Positions 9,387-18,428 of a DNA stretch of 64,000 nt are shown one piece after another; within the stretch, counting starts at the first letter, position 1, and the number at the start of each line of letters is the position of its first letter. The notes beneath the pieces are model-generated. The model ran no database searches, was not told the origin of the DNA, and saw only the letters and a program-made list of their open reading frames with translations. The translations under genes were made by a program, and so were the position numbers. The stretch comes from CAWHYG01 sp963833505 (lineage in GTDB: Bacteria > Eisenbacteria > RBG-16-71-46 > CAIMUX01), in the NCBI GenBank assembly GCA_963833505.1, contig CAWHYG010000007.1, forward strand, positions 868,001 through 932,000, given 5' to 3'.

Positions 9387-9488
9387 GCCCCCGGTGCCGG
9401 ATCACGGCCGCCGGCGTGAGCCCGAAACCGATGCGCCGGCCCTGACGCGGCCTTCATTCCCCCCGGTGCCGGATCACGGCCGCCAGCG
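9387..9488. repeat. 30-bp direct repeat copying the 3' end of the sugar transferase gene
   Basis: The segment 9459-9488, which encodes the last residues of the WcaJ-type transferase (TLAAVIRHRG), recurs with one mismatch at about 9388-9417 in the intergenic region, 71 bases further along in the direction of transcription. The rest of 9287-9453 shows no gene. Confidence 0.65.
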
Positions 9489-10926
9489 TCATCCCGAGGA
9501 TGCGCAGGTCCAGCCCCAGGGACCAGTTCTCCACGTAATAGAGATCGAAGCGGGTCCGTTCCTCGATGCTGACGTCGCCCCGCAGGCCGTGGACCTGGGC
9601 CCACCCGGTCAAGCCTGACTTGACCCGATGCCGGTCGTAGTAATCGGGCACCCGCGTCTCGAACTGATGGACGAAATAGGGACGCTCGGGACGCGGGCCG
9701 ACCAGACTCATCTGCCCCCGGAGGACGTTCCAGAGCTGGGGAAGCTCGTCCAGGCTCCAGCGGCGCAGAAAGGTCCCGAACCGCGTGCGCCGGGGATCGC
9801 CCGGCGAGGCCCAGATAGGACCGCTTGCGGTCTCGGCGTCCGTGCGCATCGAGCGGAACTTGACGACGCGGAAGGGACGGCGGTCGCGCCCGACGCGCTC
9901 CTGCCGGTAGAAGATCGGGCCCGGGGAATCCAAGCGCACGAGCAAGGCGAGAAGGAGCAGCAACGGCGAAAACAGGATCAGGAGCGCGGCGGAAACGACC
10001 AGATCCAGGGTCCTCTTGGCCACGCCGTTCCAGCCGACCACGAAAGATCGCGCAGGCGGATCACCGGCAGGCCCCCGATCTCTTCCACCCGCATCCGGCG
10101 TCCCCAGAAGGACTGGAGATCGGGCACGAACAGGAAATCGAGATCCAGCTCCTGGCATTGGGCGAAGATGTCCTCGACCAGCGCCGGAGCTGCGTCCGGC
10201 CCAGCCAGGATCAGCAGGTCGAGATCCAGCGACGGCGACCGCTCCCGGATGCTCGCGGCCGGGCCCAGGTCGGCGAGCTGGAAGGACTCCGCCGGATCCG
10301 CGCCGGAGACAGCGGAAGCGGGTTCCGCCGGCGCCAATCGGACCGCTCGCGCCGCCGGGCCGCCTTCTCCCGATCCGCCGAACGCTCCGACGAGCACGTG
10401 CGGATAGACCGATGTTTCCAACCCGCGGGCGAGCTGCTCGGCCAGAGGGCTCCGGCCGACGAAGGCAAAGCGGATGGGCCGCAGCTTCGACCAGCCTCGA
10501 AGAGCGCGCGGAAACAGCTCCCGTCCGGCGATCGTGAGCGCCACGGTGAAAACCCAGAATGATCGGCACCGCCAGGCGCGAGAAGGACGCGTCGCGGTAG
10601 AAGAAGCTCAGGGCCGCCGCCACCAGCATGCCGAAAGCCTGCACGCGGATCAGGTCGAGCCGCCGGTGCCGCGGACGGCCGCGGTCGATCCGATACAGTC
10701 CGCCGGCGTGCATCAGCGGAATCCAGACGCAGGCGGACACCAGCGCGCCGAGCCAATAGAGCCGGAGCGGCGGGATTCCCTTTTCCGGCGGGAACCAGAG
10801 GGTCAGCGGAGAATGGAAACGCGTCCAGTATCCGAGAAGGAAACCGCTGCCGATGGCCAGCAGGTCGCTCAGGTGCCAGAGGGTCTGGACCCAGGTGCTC
10901 CGCTTGTTCCGCTCGGCCTGTCCCAT
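9454..10926 (-). CDS. Undecaprenyl-phosphate sugar phosphotransferase, WcaJ/EpsE type (two compensating frameshifts)
   Basis: A polyisoprenyl-phosphate hexose-1-phosphate transferase that would start repeat-unit assembly of a surface polysaccharide. The N-terminus has several membrane helices (LWHLSDLLAIGSGFLLGYW onward), then a CoA-binding/Rossmann-like domain (IRFAFVGRSPLAEQLARGL). The C-terminal catalytic domain starts with KRTLDLVVSAALLILFSPLLL and contains RQERVGRDRRPFRVVKFRSMRTD-type, RRWSLDELPQLWNVLRGQMSLVGPRPE-type and VKSGLTGWAQVHGLRGD-type motifs. The middle domain lies in another frame: one extra base near 10553-10555 (a G run) and one missing base near 10042-10049. The start ATG at 10926 overlaps the upstream glycosyltransferase by 58 bases. 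Confidence 0.82.
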   Translation of the reverse strand: MGQAERNKRSTWVQTLWHLSDLLAIGSGFLLGYWTRFHSPLTLWFPPEKGIPPLRLYWLGALVSACVWIPLMHAGGLYRIDRGRPRHRRLDLIRVQAFGMLVAAALSFFYRDASFSRLAVPIILGFHRGAHDRRTGAVSARSSRLVEAAAHPLCLRRPEPSGRAARPRVGNIGLSARARRSVRRIGRRRPGGASGPIGAGGTRFRCLRRGSGGVLPARRPGPGREHPGAVAVAGSRPADPGWAGRSSGAGRGHLRPMPGAGSRFPVRARSPVLLGTPDAGGRDRGPAGDPPARSFVVGWNGVAKRTLDLVVSAALLILFSPLLLLLALLVRLDSPGPIFYRQERVGRDRRPFRVVKFRSMRTDAETASGPIWASPGDPRRTRFGTFLRRWSLDELPQLWNVLRGQMSLVGPRPERPYFVHQFETRVPDYYDRHRVKSGLTGWAQVHGLRGDVSIEERTRFDLYYVENWSLGLDLRILGMTLAAVIRHRGE

Positions 10927-12051
10927 CCGGATCCTCCGACCGCGCCGCCTTGCGGGAAGCCGCCGGGCGTTCCCTCCTCCGCGATCCAGCGCCCGATCTC
11001 CGCCTCGAAGCGCTCCCGGCCGAAGCGGAGCGCGCCCCGCCGGATGGCCTCGGCGTCCCAATCCATGGCCTCGAAGCGTTCCATGGCGGCCGCCAGGTCC
11101 CGGGCCGAAGGCTGATCGAAGAAGACGCCGCTCTCGCCCTCGCGCACGGTTTCGAGGAGCCCTCCGCGGCCGAGCCCGATCACGGGACGGCCGCAGGCCT
11201 GCGCCTCGACCGGCACGATCCCGAAGTCCTCTTCTCCCGGGAAGAGCACCGCCCGGCAGCGCCGATAATACGATCGCAGTTGCTCGGGCGGAAGCCATCC
11301 CACGAACCGCACCCCGGAAGGAGCCAGAGCCATGAGGCGCGCGCGCTCCACCCCCTCTCCGACGATCACGAGCGGTCGCGGCCGGATCCGGACGGCCTCG
11401 AGGGCCAGCTCGACCCGCTTGTACGGCACCAGGGCGGTCGCGACGAGATAGAAGTCTTCCGGATCGCCTTCCGGCGTGAAGTAATCGACCTCGACCAGAG
11501 GATGGATGACGCGGGCCTCCCGCCCGTAGTACCGCCGGATGCGGCCGGCCACGCAGGCCGAATTGGCCGCGAAGGAATCGACCCGCACGTTGGTCGAGAG
11601 GTCCCACTGCCGGAGCGCGGTGGCGATCACCGGGAGAAGCCACGAGGCGGGCGGCTTGATCCGATCGGCGCCGAAGTACTCTTCATACGCGGCCCAGACG
11701 TAGCGCATGGGCGTGTGGCAATAGCACAGGTGGCGGGTGCCGGGATGCACGACCACTCCCTTGGCCGCGCAATGGCTGGAGGAGATCACGAGGTCATAAC
11801 CGCGGAGATCGAATCGCTCGATGGCGGCCGGAAAGAGGGGCAGATATCGCTGGTAGCGCGCGGCGGCGCCCGGCAGCTTCTGCACGAAGGAGCAGTGGAT
11901 GGGATGCGATTCGATTTCCGGACTGACGGTGCCGGGTCGATGGACGAGCGTGTAGACGGGCGCGTCGGGGAAACGGAGGCACAACGCCTCCAGGACCTTT
12001 TCACCCCCTCGCATCCCGGTAAGCCAGTCCTGGACCAGCGCGACCTTCATC
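10869..12051 (-). CDS. GT4-family glycosyltransferase
   Basis: A 393-residue retaining glycosyltransferase of GT-B fold. The N-terminus KVALVQDWLTGMRGGEKVLEAL is typical of exopolysaccharide mannosyl/glucosyltransferases. HLCYCHTPMRYVW follows in the acceptor half. The nucleotide-sugar half shows YLVATALVPYKRVELALEAV, IVGEGVERARL and the EX7E motif in EEDFGIVPVEAQACG. The C-terminus ends in a Gly/Ser/Pro-rich tail overlapping the next gene. The start overlaps the preceding GT39-type gene by 5 bases (ATGA), so the three genes from 13726 to 9454 form one polysaccharide operon. The sugar and acceptor cannot be read from the sequence. Confidence 0.88.
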
Positions 12052-13726
12052 CCTCCGCGCCTTTCGCGGCGCCGGCGGCCGGGCCTCGCGGTGGAGCCGT
12101 TCCGCCTGTCGTCGCGCCTCCCCCGGATGTTTTCGCGCCGGGGGTGGCCGGAACATCGGGTGAAGTCTTCTCGCCGGCGGCCAGTCCGCCCTCGATCACC
12201 CGCACCTCCGCCCCGATGAATTCGACCCGCCGCGCGGTCGGATGGTGCTCGTCGAGGTAGGGAGGCCATTCGCCGGCGGGATCCTGATCCTGGGGCCGGA
12301 GAAAGACCACGTAGACCCGCCGGTGCCTGGCTACGACCTGCTCCAGACGGGGCCACCGCTGCTCCTTGGGCAGATCGATCCAGCTTTCATGCATGAAGAC
12401 GTCGCCGGCCGGCGGCTTCCGGCCGGGCAGAAGCCAGTAGTAATCGGTGAACGCGACCTGGGAACCGATCACGATGGTCGCGTCATCGGGACCGGCCGCC
12501 GCCCGCAGGAGCTGATCGACGCCGCGGGCGTCCTCCTTCCAGTATCGTGGATCGGTTTCGTAGCCGGCGATGGCGGAGATCGTCGGCACCAATGCGGCCG
12601 CGATCAGGACGTAGCGGATCCAGCGCCGCCCGGGCGCGAGCAGGCCCGACGCGATGAGGACCAGCCACGCGGGAAAGGCGGTGGCGGCATAGCGCGGGTT
12701 CATCACCTTGACGTTCCGCCAGGCGACGACCCACGTCATCAACGCCGGGACGAGCAGAACGATGAGCCAGGCGCGCCCGGCCGGACCCGACCGCCAGAGA
12801 CGGATCAGCCCCAGGATCGCGGCGGTTCCGAAGACCAGGGCGGCAAAGGCGAGCGCGGCTTCGTGTCCCCGCATGGCGCTCCGGATGCCTTCGCCCGCGG
12901 TCTTGTGCAGCTCACGAAGAGAAGGCCCGTAGGAGTAGCCGATCGAGAAGACGAAGTAGGTGTAGGGAATCCCGGTCACGGGCGCCGTCGTCTCGCCGCG
13001 CAGCCGCGATTCCGCCGCCACCGGCTTCATCGTCAGCGCGCCCGAGCGCAGGATCATGCGGTGCCAGAACTGGATCGCCCACGGAGAGATCGCCAGGGCC
13101 ATGACCACCCAGCCCACGGCGGCGCCCTTCAAGAGACGGTGCCGGCGATCTCCCGTCACGACCAGCCAGATCGCCTGGGCCGCGAGCAGGAAGAGGAAGC
13201 CGAGATTGCTCAAGAGGCCGAGGATGCCCGTCGCCGTGTAGGCCGCCCAGTTTGTCCAGGTCCACGTCTCGACCCGAAGCCAGATCCCCATCGAGAGAAC
13301 CGCGAAGAACATCAGGAACGAGTAGTTCCGCGCCTCCTGCGAGTACCAGAGGTGAAAAGGCGAAAGGGCGATCAAAGCCGCCCCGAGCACGGCCACCGAG
13401 GGTCGGCCCATCGGCCGCAGCGCCCACCAGAACAGCGGAATCGTGGCCGCCCCGACCAGTGCTTCCGGCAACCGCAGGGAGTACTCGCTCATTCCGAAGA
13501 CGCTCGTCCAGGCATGCAGGATGATCGCGTGAAAGGGTCCCTGGATGTTCAGGAAGATCATTTCGCGCGTCAGCTTGGTGAAGGTGCACGCGTAGTCCAT
13601 CGTGAAGCACTCGTCGACCCAAATGGACTGCCGGGCCAGGCCGATCAGCCGGAGAGCGAGGCCGGCCACGGTGAGCGCGGCCACGGCGGCCGTTTCCCCC
13701 CGGAGCCGGGCCGATTTCGGGAACAT
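12047..13726 (-). CDS. Membrane glycosyltransferase of the GT39/ArnT-like superfamily
   Basis: A 559-residue polytopic membrane protein. The first extracytoplasmic loop carries the acidic motif WVDECFTMDY and a following RLPEALVGAATIPLF segment, and about ten hydrophobic helices follow. This matches dolichyl/undecaprenyl-phosphate-sugar-dependent glycosyltransferases of the PMT/ArnT group. A soluble C-terminal domain (residues about 430-530) is followed by a low-complexity Ala/Gly/Thr/Pro tail. Start set at ATG 13726, just before the first helix; the longer frame upstream has no hydrophobic leader. It is the first gene of the polysaccharide operon and overlaps the GT4 gene by five bases. Confidence 0.8.
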   Translation of the reverse strand: MFPKSARLRGETAAVAALTVAGLALRLIGLARQSIWVDECFTMDYACTFTKLTREMIFLNIQGPFHAIILHAWTSVFGMSEYSLRLPEALVGAATIPLFWWALRPMGRPSVAVLGAALIALSPFHLWYSQEARNYSFLMFFAVLSMGIWLRVETWTWTNWAAYTATGILGLLSNLGFLFLLAAQAIWLVVTGDRRHRLLKGAAVGWVVMALAISPWAIQFWHRMILRSGALTMKPVAAESRLRGETTAPVTGIPYTYFVFSIGYSYGPSLRELHKTAGEGIRSAMRGHEAALAFAALVFGTAAILGLIRLWRSGPAGRAWLIVLLVPALMTWVVAWRNVKVMNPRYAATAFPAWLVLIASGLLAPGRRWIRYVLIAAALVPTISAIAGYETDPRYWKEDARGVDQLLRAAAGPDDATIVIGSQVAFTDYYWLLPGRKPPAGDVFMHESWIDLPKEQRWPRLEQVVARHRRVYVVFLRPQDQDPAGEWPPYLDEHHPTARRVEFIGAEVRVIEGGLAAGEKTSPDVPATPGAKTSGGGATTGGTAPPRGPAAGAAKGAEG

Positions 13727-14060
13727 GCGGCGAGGTTCCTTTCCGCCGTCTCCGGCCGGATGAAGCCTTCCTGCAATGCCCGCCGCCGGCACGGGCGGCA
13801 GGCCCGCGAGAGAGTAGCATGGCCGGCCGCCGCGCGACATGGCCCGGGCGCGGCTTCGCGGCCGGAGCGCGACATCCCCTCGAGGCGCAGCCTCGCGATC
13901 CGGTAGCCCGCGCCCGGTGCGGAGTGGTGCCGCCGGTGGCGGCCAGGCACGCAAAGGCGAGAGGCGGCCGGCTCGCCCTTCGAGGCTGACCTTCCCGAGA
14001 CCCGGTGCTATGCTCCCGCTTTCGTTCGACTTCGCACCTCGGGCCTTGGAGAACCTGCGG
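13727..14060. other. Divergent intergenic region, no gene seen
   Basis: This 334-bp GC-rich stretch separates the minus-strand polysaccharide operon from the plus-strand epimerase-like gene. It holds two small perfect hairpins with three-base loops, CGAGGC/GCCTCG (13881-13895) and GCCGCC/GGCGGC (13929-13943). I see no convincing -35/-10 pair. Promoters for both directions presumably lie here. Confidence 0.4.
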
Positions 14061-15287
14061 ATGGCCGATTCTTCCGCCTCATTCTCCGCGTCCCGCCGAA
14101 GGCGCCTCCGGACCTCCATCGGTATCGCCGTCGCGCTGGTCGCGGTCGTCGCCGTCGCCTTCGCGGTGGGCGGAAGACGATTCCACTCCTACGCGCACGG
14201 CTTCATTGAGACGCGCTTCCAACCGCTCAGCGTGGGCACCGGTCCGCCCGACTACTTCTACCTCGACTGGCGCTACGACATGAAGGACCCGGCGCGGCGG
14301 AAGGCGCTGCTGGGTCCGGACAGCATCGTCGTTTCCCCGCGGGACCGGCAGGTCTTCGGGAAGCTGCGACGCGATCCGCTCCGGATCATCCAGGCCGATC
14401 TGGCCGTAAACGACCTGATCCTGGATCGGATCCGCGCCTCCGGTTCGGATCCGGCCGCCGGTTTCAGCGCGGCGAGCGCCGATGAAGAGCTCCGGGGGCT
14501 GGAGCGGATCTACCGGCGCCAGCTCGACTGGCTCGTGACCGAGGGCGCGTATCGCCTGGCCAACGGAGAGGTCATCTTCCCCCACTTCGACGATCTCCGC
14601 GTCTACGGGCTCAAGGCGCCCTGGCTCTCCGCGCTCACGCAGGGCCAGGCGATCTCGCTCCTGGTGCGGGCGGCCACCTTGACCGGAGACCGTCGTTACG
14701 CCGAGTGCGCCGATGCAGCGGTGCGGGCCTTCCAGGATCCGGCGCTTCCCATCGTCTGGCGGGACGGCGACCGCATCTTCTTCGAGGAGTATCCCTGCGA
14801 TCCGCCCTCCCACGTGCTCAACGGCTGCATCTTCGCCTGGTTCGGCCTGTGGGATTACGCGCGATTCCGGGGAGACGAGAACGTCCGGCGGTTCTGCCTC
14901 CAGGCCATGGAAAACATCCGGAGGATGGAGCCCTCCTACGAGATCGGCAACTGGACGCGATACAGCCAGACGAAGCGAAGGCCGACCAGCCCGGCCTATC
15001 ACGAGATCCACGCCTCCCAGGCCGAAGCGTTGGCCGCGATCCTGAACGATCCGGTCTGGGCCGCGTGCGCCCGGCGCTGGAGGCGCGCGGCCGAGAATCC
15101 GTTCCAGCGCTCGCTCGTCTTCGTCGAGGTCGCCGCCGACAAGCTCATGGAGCGGTTGAGCGGTGGGCCTGCGCCGGCGACCGGGCTGGGGCTCAAGCCG
15201 GCGGACCTGCCGGGGCTTCTGGTGCCGGCGGGCTCCTCCGGGAGTCACGGATCCTCAAGGGGCGGTTCGGCGCCGCTGTCGCAGTAA
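14061..15287 (+). CDS. D-glucuronyl C5-epimerase-like protein (Glce C-terminal domain family), membrane-anchored
   Basis: A 408-residue protein with an N-terminal signal-anchor (TSIGIAVALVAVVAVAFAVGG, residues about 17-37) and an extracytoplasmic alpha-toroid-like domain. Segments FPHFDDLRVYGLKAPWLSALTQGQAISLLVRA, VFFEEYP-like (RIFFEEYPCDPPSHVLNGCIFAWFGLWDY) and NWTRYSQTKRRPTSPAYHEIHASQ match the C-terminal domain of heparosan glucuronyl C5-epimerases, where paired Tyr residues act on uronic acids. It sits opposite an exopolysaccharide operon, so I infer modification of a uronic-acid-containing surface polymer. The last 30 residues are low-complexity Gly/Ser. ATG at 14061 with GGAG upstream. 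Confidence 0.72.
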   Translation: MADSSASFSASRRRRLRTSIGIAVALVAVVAVAFAVGGRRFHSYAHGFIETRFQPLSVGTGPPDYFYLDWRYDMKDPARRKALLGPDSIVVSPRDRQVFGKLRRDPLRIIQADLAVNDLILDRIRASGSDPAAGFSAASADEELRGLERIYRRQLDWLVTEGAYRLANGEVIFPHFDDLRVYGLKAPWLSALTQGQAISLLVRAATLTGDRRYAECADAAVRAFQDPALPIVWRDGDRIFFEEYPCDPPSHVLNGCIFAWFGLWDYARFRGDENVRRFCLQAMENIRRMEPSYEIGNWTRYSQTKRRPTSPAYHEIHASQAEALAAILNDPVWAACARRWRRAAENPFQRSLVFVEVAADKLMERLSGGPAPATGLGLKPADLPGLLVPAGSSGSHGSSRGGSAPLSQ

Positions 15288-15372
15288 TCGCCCACTGGAC
15301 GAGAACTACCGGTCTGCAGGGCACAACGACCATCAGGCAGGGACGCGGCTCACGGTCATCCCAGCCAAGACC

Positions 15373-15401
15373 TTGACGATCAAGCCGGATCATGATATCC
15401 T
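15373..15401 (+). promoter_or_regulatory. Sigma70-type promoter of the secreted protein gene at 15450
   Basis: TTGACG (15373-15378), a 17-base spacer and TATCCT (15396-15401). The predicted start of transcription, near 15408, leaves a leader of about 42 bases containing GAAGG before the ATG at 15450. Confidence 0.65.
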
Positions 15402-15449
15402 TGTGTCGCTTCGAAAAGTGTGGATCCCACAGACGAAAGAAGGTCCGAC

Positions 15450-16181
15450 ATGAAGACGCGTTTCGCGATCCCTGTCCTCCTCGGTCTCGCGCTGGTGTGC
15501 GGAGGAGCGCATTCCACGATGGCAAGATCGGTGCGCGGATCAACCGGCCCGGGCCGTGGCGTCATGCCGCAGCCGGGAAGGACGAACCCCTGCCCAGGCT
15601 CGTTTCTCCTGCTGAATGCGGACGGCAGCTATGAGAACGGCATCACCTGGTGGTATGGCGGTCAGGTGGCTCCGTACTACGGCGCCTTCGCGGAAGGCTA
15701 CGTCGCGAACGGTACCGTCTGCGGCCAGCAGTGGGCCATCACGACTCTGACCGGCATGTACTCCGGCCAGAAGGCCGACGCCTACCTTTGGAATTCCGAC
15801 GGCAACAACCCGACCAGCGTCATCAACGTCGACTACGGCATGAGCGTTTCGACGCCGGCGATCTGGCCGAGCTTCACGCTGTCTGACGAAAACACCACGG
15901 ACGAGACGGTCGCCCCTAACTTCTTCGTGGGTTACTGGGGTGAGTGGCCGGGCGCCATCGCCGGCTGGTTCATCGGCGCTGACCTCGACGGCTTCGGCGG
16001 CATGCCTCGGACGAACATCGCCCCCGGCATCGGCTACCCGACTGGTTGGAACGACGTCTCCGTCATCTGGGGTCCGACCCAGGCCATCGGCATCGGGGCG
16101 TACATTCTCTCATGCGGTCCCCGCTGCGGCCCGGTTCCGGTCGCGAACAAGACCTGGGGTCGGATCAAGGCCACCTACTGA
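15450..16181 (+). CDS. Small secreted protein of unknown function
   Basis: A 243-residue protein with a clear signal peptide (KTRFAIPVLLGLALVCGGAHS). The mature part contains PCPGSFLLLNADGSYENGITWWYGGQVAPYYGAFAEGY and many Trp, Tyr and Gly residues, plus a Cys pair near the C-terminus (SCGPRCG). I cannot assign a fold or function. The opening resembles a type of exported protein that recurs as paralogues in Eisenbacteria-like genomes, which is an impression, not a search result. It has its own promoter, a GAAGG ribosome binding site eight bases before the ATG, and stands alone between opposing operons. No C-terminal sorting tail is present. Confidence 0.75.
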   Translation: MKTRFAIPVLLGLALVCGGAHSTMARSVRGSTGPGRGVMPQPGRTNPCPGSFLLLNADGSYENGITWWYGGQVAPYYGAFAEGYVANGTVCGQQWAITTLTGMYSGQKADAYLWNSDGNNPTSVINVDYGMSVSTPAIWPSFTLSDENTTDETVAPNFFVGYWGEWPGAIAGWFIGADLDGFGGMPRTNIAPGIGYPTGWNDVSVIWGPTQAIGIGAYILSCGPRCGPVPVANKTWGRIKATY

Positions 16182-16309
16182 GTAAGACAACCGGAAGCGA
16201 GCGGCGAGAACGATCCGTCTCGGGGTCCATCGCTGTACCCGTCTCCGGCACCGAGGCCGCCAGCCACTGAGCCGGGCTCGGGCGGCAACGGATGGCGGCG
16301 CCGGTGCCT

Positions 16310-17653
16310 TCACAGCGCCTCCATCAGCTCCACGAACACGCTGTTCGAAATGAAGTACGCCTCGGGCCGAAGCCGGAGACGCGGCCCGGCGCGCTCGAGC
16401 AATCCCTCCGCTTCCAGAACGCGCACCTTCTCCACGAGGGCGCCGAGACGGTCCGGACCCATCGCGGAGGCCACGATATCCCACAGGATCCCCTCGCAGC
16501 GGCGGAGCCCCAGGAACACCCACTCGGCCGCGACGTCGCTCCCGGAGACCGCCTCGATGTCCTCTCGCGGAAGATCTCCTTGCCGGATGGCTCTTCCCCA
16601 TCGCGGCATCGAAGCGGGATTATGCCAGCGGATCCCCCGGCGGTGCGAATGCGCGGATGGGCCGAGGCCCAGGTAGTCCCCGCGCGTCCAGTAGTTCTGA
16701 TTGTGCCGGCTCTCCCTCCCGGGCCGCGCGAAATTCGAGATCTCGTACTGCTCGAGCCCGGCCTGCCGCATCCGTTCCCGCAGGATCTCATAGAGCTCGC
16801 GGGCTTCTTCTCCGTCCGGAAGAGGCGGACCGAGGCGGTCCAGCCGCCGCGCCATCGGCACACGCGGCTCGAGCGTGAGCAGATAGGCGGAAACATGATC
16901 AGGCGCGAGCGCCAGCGCCTCGTCCAGGGTCCGGCGCCAGCTCTCCGCGGAGCCACCAGGGAGCCCGTAGATCAGGTCGAGGCTCACGTTGTCGAATCCG
17001 GCGCGCCGGAGCTGACGCATCCGGAGGCGCGCCGTCCGGGCCGAGTGCGGCCGGTCCAGGAGGCGAAGCTCCTCGTCATCGAAGGACTGGATGCCGAGGC
17101 TGATCCGGTTGACTCCCGCCTCTCGGTAGGCGGCCATCCTGGCCGGAGTGAGCGACTCCGGGTTGCACTCCGCCGTGACCTCGGCGTCCGGAACCAGGGG
17201 CAGCCGCTCCCGCACCCGGAGAAGCAACCGAGCCATCCGGGCTCCGGTCAAAAGGGATGGAGTTCCGCCTCCCAGGAACAGCGTCCGGAAGCTCTCGCCG
17301 CGAAAGGCGCCCGAGTCCGCGGCCAGCGCGATCTCCCGATCGAGCAAGGTCAGAAACGCAGTCTGGGCCGTAGGAGGCCCGACCTGGGTGAAGAAATCGC
17401 AGTAGCCGCAACGGCTATGGCAGTAGGGAAAGTGGAGGTAGATCCCCGGCCCGAAGCGTGCGCGTTCGCCATCCAGGTGGCCGATCCCGGTCCCGAACCG
17501 CGTGTCTTGGCCATCCCGAACGGCGTTCCCGAGCCCGAAGCGCGCGCCTTCCGGAGCCTCTCCCGAATCACACGGCAAAACACTATCGCAATCGGCGCCA
17601 TCCCGCCCGATGATCCCGAGGCCAGGCTCGCCGTTCCTCGATTGGCAGCTCAT
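16310..17653 (-). CDS. hemW: HemW-type radical SAM protein (coproporphyrinogen oxidase-like), with repeat-bearing N-terminal extension
   Basis: A 447-residue member of the HemN/HemW family. The core begins IYLHFPYCHSRCGYCDF with the CX3CX2C cluster motif, followed by FLGGGTPSLL, EVTAECNPESLT, NRISLGIQSFDDEELRLLDR and DLIYGLPGGSAESW. HemW is known to insert haem into respiratory enzymes, fitting a genome with many cytochromes. HemW usually starts about at IYLHFPYC; here about 67 extra residues precede it, built from a roughly 45-bp repeat (17440-17545) read as GxxRFGxGxxxxDG units. The ATG at 17653 has GGAG six bases upstream, but a shorter start cannot be excluded. Downstream of lepB with a 43-base gap. 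Confidence 0.87.
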   Translation of the reverse strand: MSCQSRNGEPGLGIIGRDGADCDSVLPCDSGEAPEGARFGLGNAVRDGQDTRFGTGIGHLDGERARFGPGIYLHFPYCHSRCGYCDFFTQVGPPTAQTAFLTLLDREIALAADSGAFRGESFRTLFLGGGTPSLLTGARMARLLLRVRERLPLVPDAEVTAECNPESLTPARMAAYREAGVNRISLGIQSFDDEELRLLDRPHSARTARLRMRQLRRAGFDNVSLDLIYGLPGGSAESWRRTLDEALALAPDHVSAYLLTLEPRVPMARRLDRLGPPLPDGEEARELYEILRERMRQAGLEQYEISNFARPGRESRHNQNYWTRGDYLGLGPSAHSHRRGIRWHNPASMPRWGRAIRQGDLPREDIEAVSGSDVAAEWVFLGLRRCEGILWDIVASAMGPDRLGALVEKVRVLEAEGLLERAGPRLRLRPEAYFISNSVFVELMEAL

Positions 17654-17696
17654 GTCCCACTCCGAGCGGCGACCCTCAAACGCCGGGCCAGCCCGC

Positions 17697-18404
17697 TCAG
17701 TGGATCAGGCGGAACATCCGCATCGGGCGCGGCAGGTGCTTGTCCGGATCCCAGGAGAAATAGGTGAACCAGGCTTTGCCCCGGATCAGATGCGTATCGA
17801 GCGGCCCCCAGAACCGGCTGTCGGCGCTGTTGTCCCGGTTGTCTCCCATCATGAAGAGATCCCCCGGCGGCACCTTGTACGGCCCGAAGTTGTCGCCGCT
17901 GGTCGGCCCGTCCGCCAGGTGCACCACGAAGGGTTCGTGGCGTTCAACGCCGTTCACGTACAGATCCTTGTTCTTCACCTGCACCACGTCCCCGGCCACG
18001 GCGACGCATCGCTTGATGTAGTCGATGCTGTGGTCCCCCGGATACTGGAAGACGATGATGTCCCCGACCTTGGGATGGGTGAAGCCGGGCAGCCGGAAAT
18101 TGGTGAGCGGAAGGCGGGCGCCGTAGGCGAACTTGTCGATGAAGAGGAAGTCGCCGGGCAGGAGCGTGTTCTCCATCGATCCGCTCGGGATCTTGAACGC
18201 CTGGAAGGCGAAGGTGCGGATGGCAAGGAAGATGAGGAAGGCCACAATCAGGGACTCGATGGTGTCGCGCAGCGGACCCTTCTTCGGCGGGGCCGCCGAC
18301 TTCTTCGACCCGCCTCGGCCCAGGATCCTCGACCTCATGCTCCTGCCGGCCGGCTCGCGCTTGCCGTAGGCGACTTCCCTCTGTCCCAAGGTCTTGTTAG
18401 GCAC
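17697..18404 (-). CDS. lepB: Signal peptidase I
   Basis: A 235-residue leader peptidase that removes signal peptides at the outer face of the inner membrane. A Lys/Arg-rich N-terminus precedes one membrane helix (SLIVAFLIFLAIRTFAF). The catalytic Ser lies in IPSGSMENTLLPGD, the Lys general base in YIKRCVAVAGD, and the conserved GDNRDNSADSRFWGP box is present. The GTG start at 18404 is preceded by AGGAGG eight bases upstream, which decides this start. It lies 24 bases after lepA, a gene order common in bacteria. Confidence 0.95.
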   Translation of the reverse strand: MPNKTLGQREVAYGKREPAGRSMRSRILGRGGSKKSAAPPKKGPLRDTIESLIVAFLIFLAIRTFAFQAFKIPSGSMENTLLPGDFLFIDKFAYGARLPLTNFRLPGFTHPKVGDIIVFQYPGDHSIDYIKRCVAVAGDVVQVKNKDLYVNGVERHEPFVVHLADGPTSGDNFGPYKVPPGDLFMMGDNRDNSADSRFWGPLDTHLIRGKAWFTYFSWDPDKHLPRPMRMFRLIH

Positions 18405-18428
18405 CGACCGAACCTCCTCTCCCGCGGT

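Noticed and set aside
13881..13943. Two small GC hairpins between the polysaccharide operon and the epimerase-like gene as terminators
   Set aside because: They lie between divergent genes, upstream of both, and no T tract follows.
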